From an uncultured Pirellulaceae bacterium (GTDB lineage Bacteria; Planctomycetota; Planctomycetia; Pirellulales; Pirellulaceae), in NCBI GenBank assembly GCA_934255105.1, contig CAKQNH010000140.1, forward strand, positions 1 to 8,901: a stretch of DNA of 8,901 nucleotides, given 5' to 3'. The notes under the pieces were generated by a model, which saw only the letters and a list, made by a program, of their open reading frames with translations, was not told where the DNA came from and ran no database searches. Each line of letters begins with the position of its first letter. Within the stretch, counting starts at the first letter, position 1. This document shows, piece after piece, positions 1 to 6,588 of this stretch. Both the position numbers and the translations under genes were made by a program.

Positions 1-54
1 GATTATAGCCGCGCGACAAGCGCGCCGCTTGGATGCAGATCGGCATCGAGCAGA

Positions 55-87
55 GCAGCGTTTCCAAAGCCACATTGGAAACGCTGC
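55..87. repeat. 13-bp perfect stem-loop downstream of the halogenase-like gene
   Basis: The arms GCAGCGTTTCCAA (55-67) and TTGGAAACGCTGC (75-87) are perfectly complementary around a 7-nt loop. The structure lies about 65 bases beyond the stop of the minus-strand oxidoreductase, where a terminator would sit. No T-run follows it on the minus strand, so a classical Rho-independent terminator is not proven. Bases 68-77 (AGCCACATTG) also occur in the inverted repeat after fliF (6648-6657, and as the reverse complement at 6589-6598), so this may be a member of a dispersed repeat family. The rest of 1-150 shows no convincing gene. Confidence 0.6.
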
Positions 88-150
88 GTTTACCGCCGCG
101 AGAGCTAGCCATCTTCGACCACGGCTGAATTGCCTGAGAGTGGGCGCTTT

Positions 151-1395
151 CTACACTGGACCGGGGTGGGGCGTCATCTCAGCCAGCGCTGCCAGGAACT
201 CGCTCATGTCCCTATCCACTACGTCCCCCACCAAGCAGTCAATCAGAGCCGCGCGTTGCTCTGGATAACGCTGCACGAACGCATGGAAACTGAAATTGGG
301 ATCGTAAAATGCGTGGATCAGCCGCCGAATAACATCGATGCCGGCCCACAGCGTCCCAGAGAATGCTCCCAGCCTCTTGGCCGACAGGTCATTCGACGTG
401 AGCCCTTCGTGAATGCAGTCGGCAGCCAGTTCCGCAGAAGCCATCGCGAGAAACAAACCCGATGAGTAGATTGGGTCGAGAAACGCCGCCGCATCCCCCA
501 CCATTACCCAACCGTCGCCGGCCGTTTGGCGGTTGCGATACGCCATCCGTCGCAACCCATACACACGCCCCTCTCGTTCCGCCGACACCAACATTTCCTG
601 CAAGGGTCCGCAGCGAGCCACTTCGCGCTGGTACACCGTTTCAAAGTCCGTATCCTCGGTGAACAAATAGTCGGGCGAGGCCACCACGCCGATACTCACC
701 ACATCATCCGGCAAGGGGATGTACCAGAACCAGCCGCGCTGTGGAATCATGAAGACGGTCGTTTCGCCCGCGTCAATTCCCGCGCGGCGTTTGGCACCAC
801 GGAAGTAGCTCCACACCGCAGCCTTATTCAGCCCGGCGACTTCAGTTTTCAGTCCCAATTGGGAGCCGATCGCGGTCGAACGACCCGAAGCATCAATCAC
901 CACTCGTGCGCGAATCTCTCGCGGTTGCTCCCCCTGAGGCTTGGCCACGACTCCTAAGGCCCGCCCAGCGTCGTCGAAAATCACAGACTCAGAATAAGTC
1001 TGCATGCGCACATCGACTCCATTCTCACGCGCATGATTCAGACACATCTCGTCAAACTCTGAGCGCTTCACTTGCCACGTGCGCGACGCATCGCCAGCAA
1101 TCGTCTCCGAAAAATAGAAGGGGTCAGTCTCTTGTCCAGACGGAGAGACAAAGCGCACGCTGTGCTTCACGGGGAAATGCGAGGCTCTTAGTTTCGGAAG
1201 CAGACCTAATCGGTCGAGCGTGCCGTAGGTGTGTGGAATCAGCGACTCGCCGATGTGATACCGTGGGAACTTAGAATTCTCGAGCACCACGCAGCGATGC
1301 CCCTTTCGCTGTAGAAAAGTTGCTGCCGTGGCCCCGGCGGGTCCGCCGCCGATGATGACCACATCGCAATCGTCTTGAGAGGAAGCTGAGGCCAT
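151..1395 (-). CDS. FAD-dependent oxidoreductase, flavin-dependent halogenase-like
   Basis: This 414-residue cytoplasmic flavoprotein begins with a Rossmann FAD-binding motif (GGGPAG, residues 16-21) and an acidic strand end (VVLE, 36-39). GESLIP (49-54) follows, as in flavin-dependent halogenases and related hydroxylases. The halogenase signature WxWxIP is present as WFWYIP (222-227), and [14 protein letters not shown] (300-313) supplies the second FAD motif and the F-x-x-P-x-x-S-x-G pattern. Lys77, in FPVK about 25 residues after GESLIP, is a candidate for the catalytic lysine that holds the halogenating species; this is by position, not alignment. Family members use reduced FAD, O2 and chloride or bromide to halogenate an aromatic substrate, with a separate flavin reductase. 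No reductase, carrier protein or biosynthetic gene is visible, so the substrate is unknown. GGAG (complement of 1404-1407) lies 8 nt before the ATG and supports the start. A non-halogenating monooxygenase or a geranylgeranyl-reductase-type enzyme remains possible. Confidence 0.82.
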   Translation of the reverse strand: MASASSQDDCDVVIIGGGPAGATAATFLQRKGHRCVVLENSKFPRYHIGESLIPHTYGTLDRLGLLPKLRASHFPVKHSVRFVSPSGQETDPFYFSETIAGDASRTWQVKRSEFDEMCLNHARENGVDVRMQTYSESVIFDDAGRALGVVAKPQGEQPREIRARVVIDASGRSTAIGSQLGLKTEVAGLNKAAVWSYFRGAKRRAGIDAGETTVFMIPQRGWFWYIPLPDDVVSIGVVASPDYLFTEDTDFETVYQREVARCGPLQEMLVSAEREGRVYGLRRMAYRNRQTAGDGWVMVGDAAAFLDPIYSSGLFLAMASAELAADCIHEGLTSNDLSAKRLGAFSGTLWAGIDVIRRLIHAFYDPNFSFHAFVQRYPEQRAALIDCLVGDVVDRDMSEFLAALAEMTPHPGPV

Positions 1396-1493
1396 TTGAA
1401 TTTCTCCATCGTTGGACCGCGATCACCAATACTACACAATCTATAGCTAGTTTAGTCTATATTATTTTATGGCGGGGTCAAGCGAAGCGGCGT

Positions 1494-1867
1494 GCAGGAA
1501 ATTTGAGCTATTACGGCCAGGGGTCGGTGAACTGGGACTTCGCCGGAATGGCACGTGAAGCCCGCGAGCAAGCTCTGCCCGGTGTGCCTCACATTTACTT
1601 CAACGGAGCAGGGGGGAATGTCGCCGCCGGAAAATATAATGACGGTTCGAAAGAAACTCGCCCAGTACTGGCCCAGCGTTTGGCTGATGGAATGCAGCAG
1701 GCCTGGCAGTTGCCATGGCCGCGTATGGCGATCTCGGACCAGGCTATATTGGCACCAGCATCGCGTACACTCAAGGGGGTTATGAAACCGGAATCGTCTC
1801 CCGCGTGGCACCCGCCGTAGAGCAGGTGTTAACCGACGCTATGAAGACGCTATTGCAGCCAGATTAA
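1494..1867 (+). pseudogene. Remnant of a neutral-ceramidase-like gene (two pieces in different frames)
   Basis: Two adjoining stretches read as pieces of one ceramidase-superfamily protein. Piece 1 (about 1494-1708) contains [12 protein letters not shown], then [20 protein letters not shown] and [16 protein letters not shown]. This corresponds to the conserved HP...GNV/GDVNP core and aligns by eye with residues 242-315 of the intact neighbour (AHPVCY..., FLQGHAGDVNP...). Piece 2 (about 1709-1867, shifted by one frame, ending in TAA at 1865) contains [24 protein letters not shown] and VAPAVEQVL, the C-terminal part of such proteins. The first ~200 residues and roughly 150-200 residues between the pieces are absent, and no sensible start codon precedes piece 1. 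The simplest reading is a paralogue decayed by at least two deletions, with a junction near 1705-1715. It is not a near-identical duplicate of the downstream gene. Confidence 0.75.
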
Positions 1868-1953
1868 AACTAGCAACAATCGGCTTTGTTCTCACGCCTC
1901 TCAGAAGGCCGGCCATTGCGGGATGGAATTGTTGGAGTGAGCGGCGTCCAAAC

Positions 1954-2027
1954 ATCTTCCTGTCACCCATCTTCCTGTCAAAAAATGCGCGCCGAAAGAT
2001 TGACAGGAAGATAGGTGACAGGAAGAT
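1954..2027. repeat. 28-bp inverted repeat built from a repeated 12-mer
   Basis: The arms at 1954-1981 and 2000-2027 are complementary at 27 of 28 positions, with an 18-nt spacer. Each arm holds two copies of ATCTTCCTGTC(A) or its complement at a 15-nt period, giving four copies in 74 bases. The element lies in the gap between the ceramidase remnant and the small ORF. It could fold into a long hairpin in RNA or be a dispersed intergenic repeat. No T-run follows it, so terminator function is unproven. The flanks (1868-1953, 2028-2057) show nothing else I recognise. Confidence 0.8.
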
Positions 2028-2057
2028 AAATCCCATGCTCGTGAAAGGAGTGCTGTC

Positions 2058-2195
2058 ATGCTAATCGCATGCGCGGTCGCGTTTGTACACCTGACTAACC
2101 GCCGTGTGCTCGCGGCCGGGAATGCAGTATGGGACATATTGACGATGGAAGCGGTCGGTTGTTGTATAATTGCAATTTTGATGGGAGCTCCATAA
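2058..2195 (+). CDS. Small hydrophobic ORF (45 aa) overlapping the ceramidase-like start
   Basis: This ATG-initiated ORF of 45 codons is not assignable to a known family. A strong ribosome binding site, AAAGGAG (2044-2050), sits 7 nt before the ATG. Its TAA (2193-2195) shares one base with the next ATG (2195-2197) as TAATG, a typical translational-coupling arrangement. The peptide has a hydrophobic start (MLIACAVAFVHL), a polar middle (TNRRVLAAGN) and a hydrophobic end (CCIIAILMG), so it could be a small membrane protein or a translated leader for the downstream gene. The frame is open back only to about 2019, next to the inverted repeat. It could therefore also be the C-terminal stump of a truncated membrane transporter. 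A candidate promoter for the next gene lies inside it. Without conservation data this is tentative. Confidence 0.4.
   Translation: MLIACAVAFVHLTNRRVLAAGNAVWDILTMEAVGCCIIAILMGAP
2139..2170 (+). promoter_or_regulatory. Candidate sigma70-type promoter of the ceramidase-like gene
   Basis: A perfect -10 hexamer TATAAT (2165-2170) lies 24 bases before the ATG at 2195. TTGACG (2139-2144) resembles a -35 box, but the 20-bp spacer is longer than the usual 17. Transcription from here would start near 2177 and give a leader of about 18 nt carrying the GGGAG site (2183-2187). It lies within the small ORF at 2058, so the two interpretations may be alternatives. Confidence 0.35.
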
Positions 2196-3619
2196 TGACA
2201 AATGCTACGCACAGGCGCGCGAAGCAACAACGGCGAACATTCTTGGCGGGCACGCTAGGTGTGGGTGTGTTAGGTGCCGCAGCACGTTTTTCGCCCGGTG
2301 CCTATGCCGGGGAAGCAAACAGCGGTGACTTTTCAGCCGGTGAAGGAGTCGTGGATACAACGCCACCGCTGGGGATTGAAATGGGTGGCTTTCACCGTGC
2401 GCCGGGCAACGAGCGCCGCGTGGAAGGAATTCGTCAAGCCACCGCCGCCCGCGCCCTGGTGCTGCAGCGCGGCGATGAAAGGGTAGCTCTGCTCTCGCTC
2501 GACCTGGCAGGCACCTCCGCTGAGGTAGCTCGTCGCATTCAACAGCGAGTGGCAGCGGCGACGCAGATTCCTGCAGCCAATGTCCGCGTCTGTTCCACGC
2601 ACACCCATTCGATGCCCGCGTTTTTCTATCTCCGCCAGTGGGGTGCCATCCCTGTAGATTACATGGCGACAGTGGAGCAAAAGGCCGTTGAAGCAGTCCA
2701 GTTGGCACAAGCAGACCTGGCTCCGGCGAAACTGCTGGCGGGCAAAAGCCGCGCGGTCGGCGGTAGCTTCAACCGTACCACACCAAATTTCAAAACCGAC
2801 GAAGCGTTTGGAGCTGACTCAAACGATTCCGAACGCTGGCTGGACACGATGCTGCGAGTGCTGTTCTTTGAGCGAGGCGACGGGAAGCACAACTTGCTGT
2901 GGTATCATTTCTCGGCGCATCCGGTGTGCTACGCCGATGATCAAGCGGGGCCAGACTGGCCCGGCTTGGTCCACGACCTGGTCACCAAAAGCCATCATGT
3001 TGCGCCAACATTTCTTCAGGGACATGCGGGAGACGTCAACCCAGGCGATGGCGAACCGTGGCGAGGCGATGTGGAAAAAACCGCCACCGCCGTGCATAAG
3101 GCGATCGCGGAGGCGATGAACAACCTGCAGGCGGTTCCTGTAACGACCCTCCGCTCCCAGAGCACATCGCATGGCGTGGCTTACGACATGGAGTTGTTCG
3201 CCTCCTGGCTGACCCGCTACCGAGAGGATCCGGCCAAGTGCGCCAGTGGCGAGTGGGTTGATGCCGGCTTTGCGCGGGACTGGTATGAAGCCAATGTCGA
3301 CAGACCGCTGGACCAGCACCATTTGCCGATCACAATTAGCGCGCTGCAGCTCGGCGGGGTAGCGCTCGCCTTCCATCCTGCCGAGCTCTACAGCTACTAC
3401 GGTTTGGCAATCCAGCGCGGCGCGCCGCAGGCGGAGACGATCGTGGTCGGCTATAGCGATGGTTTGATCGGCTATCTGGCCGACCCGACGGCTTATAGCG
3501 CAGGTGAATACGCCGCCATGACGGTCCCTCGGATCCTGGACTATCCTCCCTTCACACAAACCGCCGCCGCTCAATTGAGTGAAGCGGTAGTGTCGTTGCT
3601 GAGGAAAACGGTGAGCTGA
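2195..3619 (+). CDS. Tat-exported neutral/alkaline ceramidase-superfamily protein
   Basis: This 474-residue protein resembles the N-terminal catalytic domain of neutral/alkaline non-lysosomal ceramidases, zinc amidases that cleave ceramide to sphingosine and fatty acid. The N-terminus looks like a Tat signal: QRRTFLAG (12-19), a hydrophobic run to about residue 30, and AYA (36-38) as a likely cleavage site. This suggests folded export to the periplasm. STHTHSMP (134-141) supplies the His-x-His zinc ligands; further marks are HFSAHP (238-243), FLQGHAGDVNP (273-283) and, near the C-terminus, VVGYSDGLIGYLADPTAYSAGEY. It is shorter than classical ceramidases (about 650 residues or more), lacking their C-terminal immunoglobulin-like domain, as do many planctomycete homologues. 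The real substrate is therefore uncertain. The frame is open back to an alternative start at 2129, but ATG 2195 has GGGAG (2183-2187) 7 nt upstream and puts the twin arginines close to the N-terminus. It lies downstream of a decayed relative. Confidence 0.85.
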   Translation: MTNATHRRAKQQRRTFLAGTLGVGVLGAAARFSPGAYAGEANSGDFSAGEGVVDTTPPLGIEMGGFHRAPGNERRVEGIRQATAARALVLQRGDERVALLSLDLAGTSAEVARRIQQRVAAATQIPAANVRVCSTHTHSMPAFFYLRQWGAIPVDYMATVEQKAVEAVQLAQADLAPAKLLAGKSRAVGGSFNRTTPNFKTDEAFGADSNDSERWLDTMLRVLFFERGDGKHNLLWYHFSAHPVCYADDQAGPDWPGLVHDLVTKSHHVAPTFLQGHAGDVNPGDGEPWRGDVEKTATAVHKAIAEAMNNLQAVPVTTLRSQSTSHGVAYDMELFASWLTRYREDPAKCASGEWVDAGFARDWYEANVDRPLDQHHLPITISALQLGGVALAFHPAELYSYYGLAIQRGAPQAETIVVGYSDGLIGYLADPTAYSAGEYAAMTVPRILDYPPFTQTAAAQLSEAVVSLLRKTVS

Positions 3620-3732
3620 ATTCATGGAGGCATGGCTACAGATCGCTCTTCGCGCAGGAGCGAAAAAACACTAGTGTCGAAAACTTGAATGATTTTCGGG
3701 AGTTTTGTAAAGAAACCGTCCAAGGAGAACTC

Positions 3733-4155
3733 ATGCTCAGCTCGCTCGACATCAGTACCAGCGCCTTGGTGGCTCAACGCACGCGCTTGAATACGATCTC
3801 CGGCAATATCGCCAATATTTCATCGCTGCAGGACGAGCAGGGAAACGCCAAGCCGTATCAGCAGCGGTTCACCATTTTTCAAACCGACGAAAACCCAGCC
3901 GACCCGACCGGAGCGGCTGGCGTGAAAGTGTCCTCGGTCGAAACCGACGACCGCGAACCATTGCACCGCTACCAACCCGACCATCCGCTAGCAATCAAGG
4001 ATGGGAAATGGAAGGGCTACGTGGCTTATCCCAATATCAACCTCAACGAGCAGTTTGTCGATTCGTTGGAAGCCACTCGCTCCTACGAGGCGAACATCGG
4101 TGTGATGGAAATCACCAAGAACATGTCGCGACAATCGCTGTCGATATTGGCCTAG
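3733..4155 (+). CDS. flgC: Flagellar basal-body rod protein FlgC
   Basis: FlgC is a proximal rod subunit, exported through the flagellar type III system and assembled above the MS ring. The 140 residues match the usual family length. The N-terminus (LSSLDISTSALVAQRTRLN, then ISGNIANIS) is the conserved amphipathic rod-family region with the N-x-A-N motif. The C-terminus (SLEATRSYEANIGVMEITKNMSRQSLSIL) is the typical second helix with the R-x-YEAN motif. The start is fixed by AAGGAG (3722-3727), 5 nt before the ATG; a longer reading from TTG 3685 adds a non-conserved tail and is rejected. fliE follows after 20 nt, so the two are surely co-transcribed. The usual upstream partner flgB is missing: the preceding 113 nt run straight into the ceramidase-like gene. 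No clear sigma28 or sigma54 promoter was found in that gap. Confidence 0.93.
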   Translation: MLSSLDISTSALVAQRTRLNTISGNIANISSLQDEQGNAKPYQQRFTIFQTDENPADPTGAAGVKVSSVETDDREPLHRYQPDHPLAIKDGKWKGYVAYPNINLNEQFVDSLEATRSYEANIGVMEITKNMSRQSLSILA

Positions 4156-4175
4156 AGCCGTAGGAGTCCTCCGCT

Positions 4176-4508
4176 GTGAATCCGCTGACGCGTTCTCCGA
4201 CATCTTCGCTGCAACTTCCGCTGAGCCAGCGGCTGATGAACGCAAATCAAGTATCCCAGACGCGTCAGGCATCACCGTCGCAGGCAGGCGGTTCGTTTGG
4301 CAGCCTGATGACCGACGGGGTGCTGAAGGTCAACTCGATGCAGCAGGACGCAACGGGCCAGATCAATGAACTTTTAACCGGTGGGGATGTGAATCAAGCC
4401 GAGGTCTATACGGCCGTACAGAAAGCGGACATGGCCTTTCGAATGTTAGTCCAAGTGCGCAATAAACTGCTATCCGCTTACGAGGAAATCAATAACATCC
4501 GCATTTAA
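4176..4508 (+). CDS. fliE: Flagellar hook-basal body complex protein FliE
   Basis: FliE is the small adaptor that joins the MS ring (FliF) to the proximal rod. The 110 residues agree with family length. The first ~40 residues are low-complexity and variable. The conserved part is the C-terminal helix (QINELLTGGDVNQAEVYTAVQKADMAFRMLVQVRNKLLSAYEEINNIRI), with the hallmark A-Y-E-E-I near the end. Translation starts at GTG 4176 with TAGGAG (4161-4166) upstream at good spacing. It lies 20 nt behind flgC. The next flagellar gene, fliF, normally follows closely, but here it is 382 nt away because of an inserted repeat element. Confidence 0.92.
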   Translation: MNPLTRSPTSSLQLPLSQRLMNANQVSQTRQASPSQAGGSFGSLMTDGVLKVNSMQQDATGQINELLTGGDVNQAEVYTAVQKADMAFRMLVQVRNKLLSAYEEINNIRI

Positions 4509-4610
4509 CTCAAGCTGCTGCTTTGGCAGAGCTCAAATGTAGGATTAGAAAGATGAGAAGTTGCGCTATATGCACGGACTTCTGGTGGCCAACGGCCATA
4601 TTTATCATAG

Positions 4611-4629
4611 CCAGGGGCATCGCCCCTGG
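4611..4629. repeat. 8-bp perfect hairpin, left copy
   Basis: CCAGGGGC-ATC-GCCCCTGG is a perfect 8-bp stem with a 3-nt loop, in the middle of the left arm of the composite element. Its partner at 4731-4749 keeps the fold but not the sequence. Confidence 0.85.
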
Positions 4630-4730
4630 AACTGAAGCTAATACAAATCGTTTTGGCCAACGGCCATAGTTGATCCGAGCTCATCCATTGATTATGGCCG
4701 TTGGCCAAAACACGTCGTATTGCCCTATTT

Positions 4731-4749
4731 CCTGGGGTGATACCCCAGG
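4731..4749. repeat. 8-bp perfect hairpin, right copy (inverted)
   Basis: CCTGGGGT-GAT-ACCCCAGG is a perfect 8-bp stem with a 3-nt loop. Read in the orientation of the left copy it differs at stem positions 3 and 8, and each change is matched by a complementary change on the other side of the stem. Confidence 0.85.
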
Positions 4750-4890
4750 CTATGTTGAGAAAGGCCGTTGGCCAAAGAGACCAAGCACGTCAAATAGCGC
4801 AACTTCAAAACTGGCGCGTCGGGCTGAAATTGCTCGGCCCGTGCTACGCATTTCACCCCAGCCAAACCTCCGTGTTCTTGATTGAGTCCG

Positions 4891-6588
4891 ATGAACGCAC
4901 TATCCAAAATTGGAAAACAACTCAGCGAATTGTTCCAATCCATGACCCCCTCGGCGCGGCTGATGGCGGGTTTGATGGCTGGCGTGATCGTGGTCAGTCT
5001 GGGCTGGATTGTGACGAGCGAGACCACGGGAAATTACGAATCATTGCTGGGTGGGATCGCGCTGACCAATGCCGAACTGGACCGCATCGAAACGGCCTTT
5101 GGTGACGCACAGTTGCGCGATTATCAACGCGAGGGGCGGCAGGTACGGATCCCCAAGGGACAGAAGGATAAGTATCTCAAGGCGCTCTCGACGGGCAATG
5201 CACTGCCCAAGGAATGGGGCAGTGAGATCGACCGCGCTCTAGCTGACGGGAATGTCTTCGAATCGTCCGAGAAGTTCAGTGCGCGGATGCAAACCAGCGA
5301 GGAGCGCGAGTTGGCTAACACGCTCAAACGCATGCCGGGAATCGAATTCGCCGCCGTCCGCTACGATGAAATGCGCAAAGGCTTTGGGCGAGAGACCGAA
5401 CGCGTGTGCAGCATTCAACTGCAAGGGCCGCATAACCAACCCATCCCAGCCTCGATCCAACGGAGCATCGCTGAGCACGTCTCCAAGCATTTTGCTGGTT
5501 TGCCCGCCAAGAATATTTCGGTGCTGGATCTGGGGACAGGCAACGTATACAACGAGACCGACGATCCTCGGGCCGCATCGCAAAACCCCGTGCTGGCCGC
5601 CCGACAGCAATGGGAAAAGTACCTAGATGGCAAAGTTGCCTCGGTGCTGCGCGAGTATGGCGGAGTCGAATTGATGGCCAACGTCGAAATCGATCCGACG
5701 CTGGTCTCCGAAGAAGAGAAGCTAGCCTACGATCCGACGGCTGTTACGCTGCAATCCAACGAGAGTCGCAAGGATTCAGAGAACGCCAAGCCGGCCCCCG
5801 GCGGCCCGCCCGGAGCGGATATCAATGGTATTGGCAATCGCCCTCAGTCAGTGGCCACCACAACGGCCGGCCAAACTTCTACCAGCAAACAATCCGAGGC
5901 CAATGAGCGGCGAGTGGCGGGACACGATGCGTCGCGCAAGGAAACCGCCGGACTGACTCCCACCAAGGTCTCGGTCAGCGTAGGTATTCCCGAATCGTAT
6001 TACCGCGAAGTAATAGCCCACCGCACCTCGCTGCTCCCGTCCACTGACGCTGCGGCGACGCCACCTGCCGAACCAACTCCTCAACAGTTGGCCGACTTGA
6101 AGACCGAGACCGAAAGCAACATTCGCGCGGCGGTGGAAGGAATTGCGATGGGGATTCGCGACGGCGATGATCGCAAGCCATATGTCAAAGTCTACACCTT
6201 CCCCGATCTACCGGTCGCAGCTATTCCCGGCCCCAGCTTTACTACGACTACCATGAATTGGCTGAACGAGTCCTGGAGCACGTTGGCGTTGATCGCCATG
6301 GTGCTACTGAGTCTGGGGATGATGTTCAGTTGGATTAAGTCCCAGGCGGGAGACGGTGAGGCCGATCGCAAGTTTGCCGACGGTTTCGGCTTGGAGGTCC
6401 CCGAGGATATGGGGGACGAACTGGAGCTGAGCCAAGCGGAGGTGGGAGACGATTCGGAGGAGCAGCGCTCGCGGCTTCAGTTCGATGTCACGGGGGGAGA
6501 GATGAAAGAAGATCTCTCCACCTTGATCAAGGACAACCCCGACGCGGTGGTCAATCTACTCAAAAGCTGGATTGGCGATGCGGCTTAG
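4891..6588 (+). CDS. fliF: Flagellar MS-ring protein FliF
   Basis: FliF forms the inner-membrane MS ring on which the rod, export gate and C-ring are built. The 565 residues suit the family. A first membrane helix spans about residues 24-42 (LMAGLMAGVIVVSLGWIV). The periplasmic YscJ/FliF domain follows (ESLLGGIALTNAELDRIETAF, QVRIPKGQKDKYLKAL), and then the second ring-building part with VSVSVGIPESYYREV. A low-complexity linker (about residues 285-345) separates these regions. The second membrane helix is about 462-482. The cytoplasmic tail ends in STLIKDNPDAVVNLLKSWIGDAA, the conserved FliG-binding segment, so the gene appears complete. ATG 4891 is chosen because conserved sequence follows it; TTG 4882 adds only three residues. 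No good Shine-Dalgarno precedes it, unlike flgC and fliE. The usual downstream fliG-fliH-fliI genes are absent from the window. Confidence 0.93.
   Translation: MNALSKIGKQLSELFQSMTPSARLMAGLMAGVIVVSLGWIVTSETTGNYESLLGGIALTNAELDRIETAFGDAQLRDYQREGRQVRIPKGQKDKYLKALSTGNALPKEWGSEIDRALADGNVFESSEKFSARMQTSEERELANTLKRMPGIEFAAVRYDEMRKGFGRETERVCSIQLQGPHNQPIPASIQRSIAEHVSKHFAGLPAKNISVLDLGTGNVYNETDDPRAASQNPVLAARQQWEKYLDGKVASVLREYGGVELMANVEIDPTLVSEEEKLAYDPTAVTLQSNESRKDSENAKPAPGGPPGADINGIGNRPQSVATTTAGQTSTSKQSEANERRVAGHDASRKETAGLTPTKVSVSVGIPESYYREVIAHRTSLLPSTDAAATPPAEPTPQQLADLKTETESNIRAAVEGIAMGIRDGDDRKPYVKVYTFPDLPVAAIPGPSFTTTTMNWLNESWSTLALIAMVLLSLGMMFSWIKSQAGDGEADRKFADGFGLEVPEDMGDELELSQAEVGDDSEEQRSRLQFDVTGGEMKEDLSTLIKDNPDAVVNLLKSWIGDAA

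Larger units (their letters stand above)
4557..4806. repeat. 250-bp REPIN-like inverted-repeat element between fliE and fliF
   Basis: Two ~110-nt arms (4557-4666 and 4695-4806) are imperfect inverted copies separated by a 28-nt spacer. Each arm, read inward, has the outer block GAAGTTGCGCTAT (4557-4569; complement 4794-4806), then a TGGCC-AAC-GGCCA palindrome (4586-4598; complement 4762-4774 with one end mismatch). Next comes a 19-nt hairpin (4611-4629; 4731-4749), then a second TGGCC-AAC-GGCCA palindrome (4654-4666; 4695-4707). The gaps between blocks are conserved: 12 nt on the outer side in both arms, 24 or 23 nt on the inner side. The two 19-nt hairpins differ at four bases that form two compensated pairs. 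There is no transposase inside. It looks like a non-autonomous mobile or dispersed palindromic element. The flanks 4509-4556 and 4807-4890 hold no recognisable gene. Confidence 0.85.

Noticed and set aside
3..8. TATAAT on the minus strand at the left edge
   Set aside because: No -35 at a suitable distance and no gene visible beyond the edge; a single hexamer is not enough.
1396..1470. AT-rich stretch as promoter of the halogenase-like gene
   Set aside because: A promoter is likely somewhere here, but no -10/-35 pair with acceptable spacing could be picked on the minus strand.
2129..2194. Upstream start for the ceramidase-like protein
   Set aside because: It would put 22 polar residues before the Tat signal and lacks a ribosome binding site; ATG 2195 has GGGAG.
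2819..3625. A 268-codon minus-strand frame opposite the ceramidase-like gene
   Set aside because: It lies fully within a gene with well conserved motifs; its product shows no recognisable domain.
3633..3648. Possible sigma54 promoter (TGGC...GC) before flgC
   Set aside because: The GG-GC spacing and flanking bases do not match the -24/-12 consensus.
3643..3668. Hairpin TCGCTC/GAGCGA followed by six A's after the ceramidase-like gene
   Set aside because: The stem is only 6 bp with a 9-nt loop, and an A-run rather than a T-run follows on the plus strand, so it does not fit an intrinsic terminator for that gene.
4505..4885. Open reading frames on both strands across the fliE-fliF gap (minus 4505-4708, plus 4670-4885)
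   Set aside because: They are translations of the inverted-repeat arms; each contains the palindromes and has no family resemblance or ribosome binding site.
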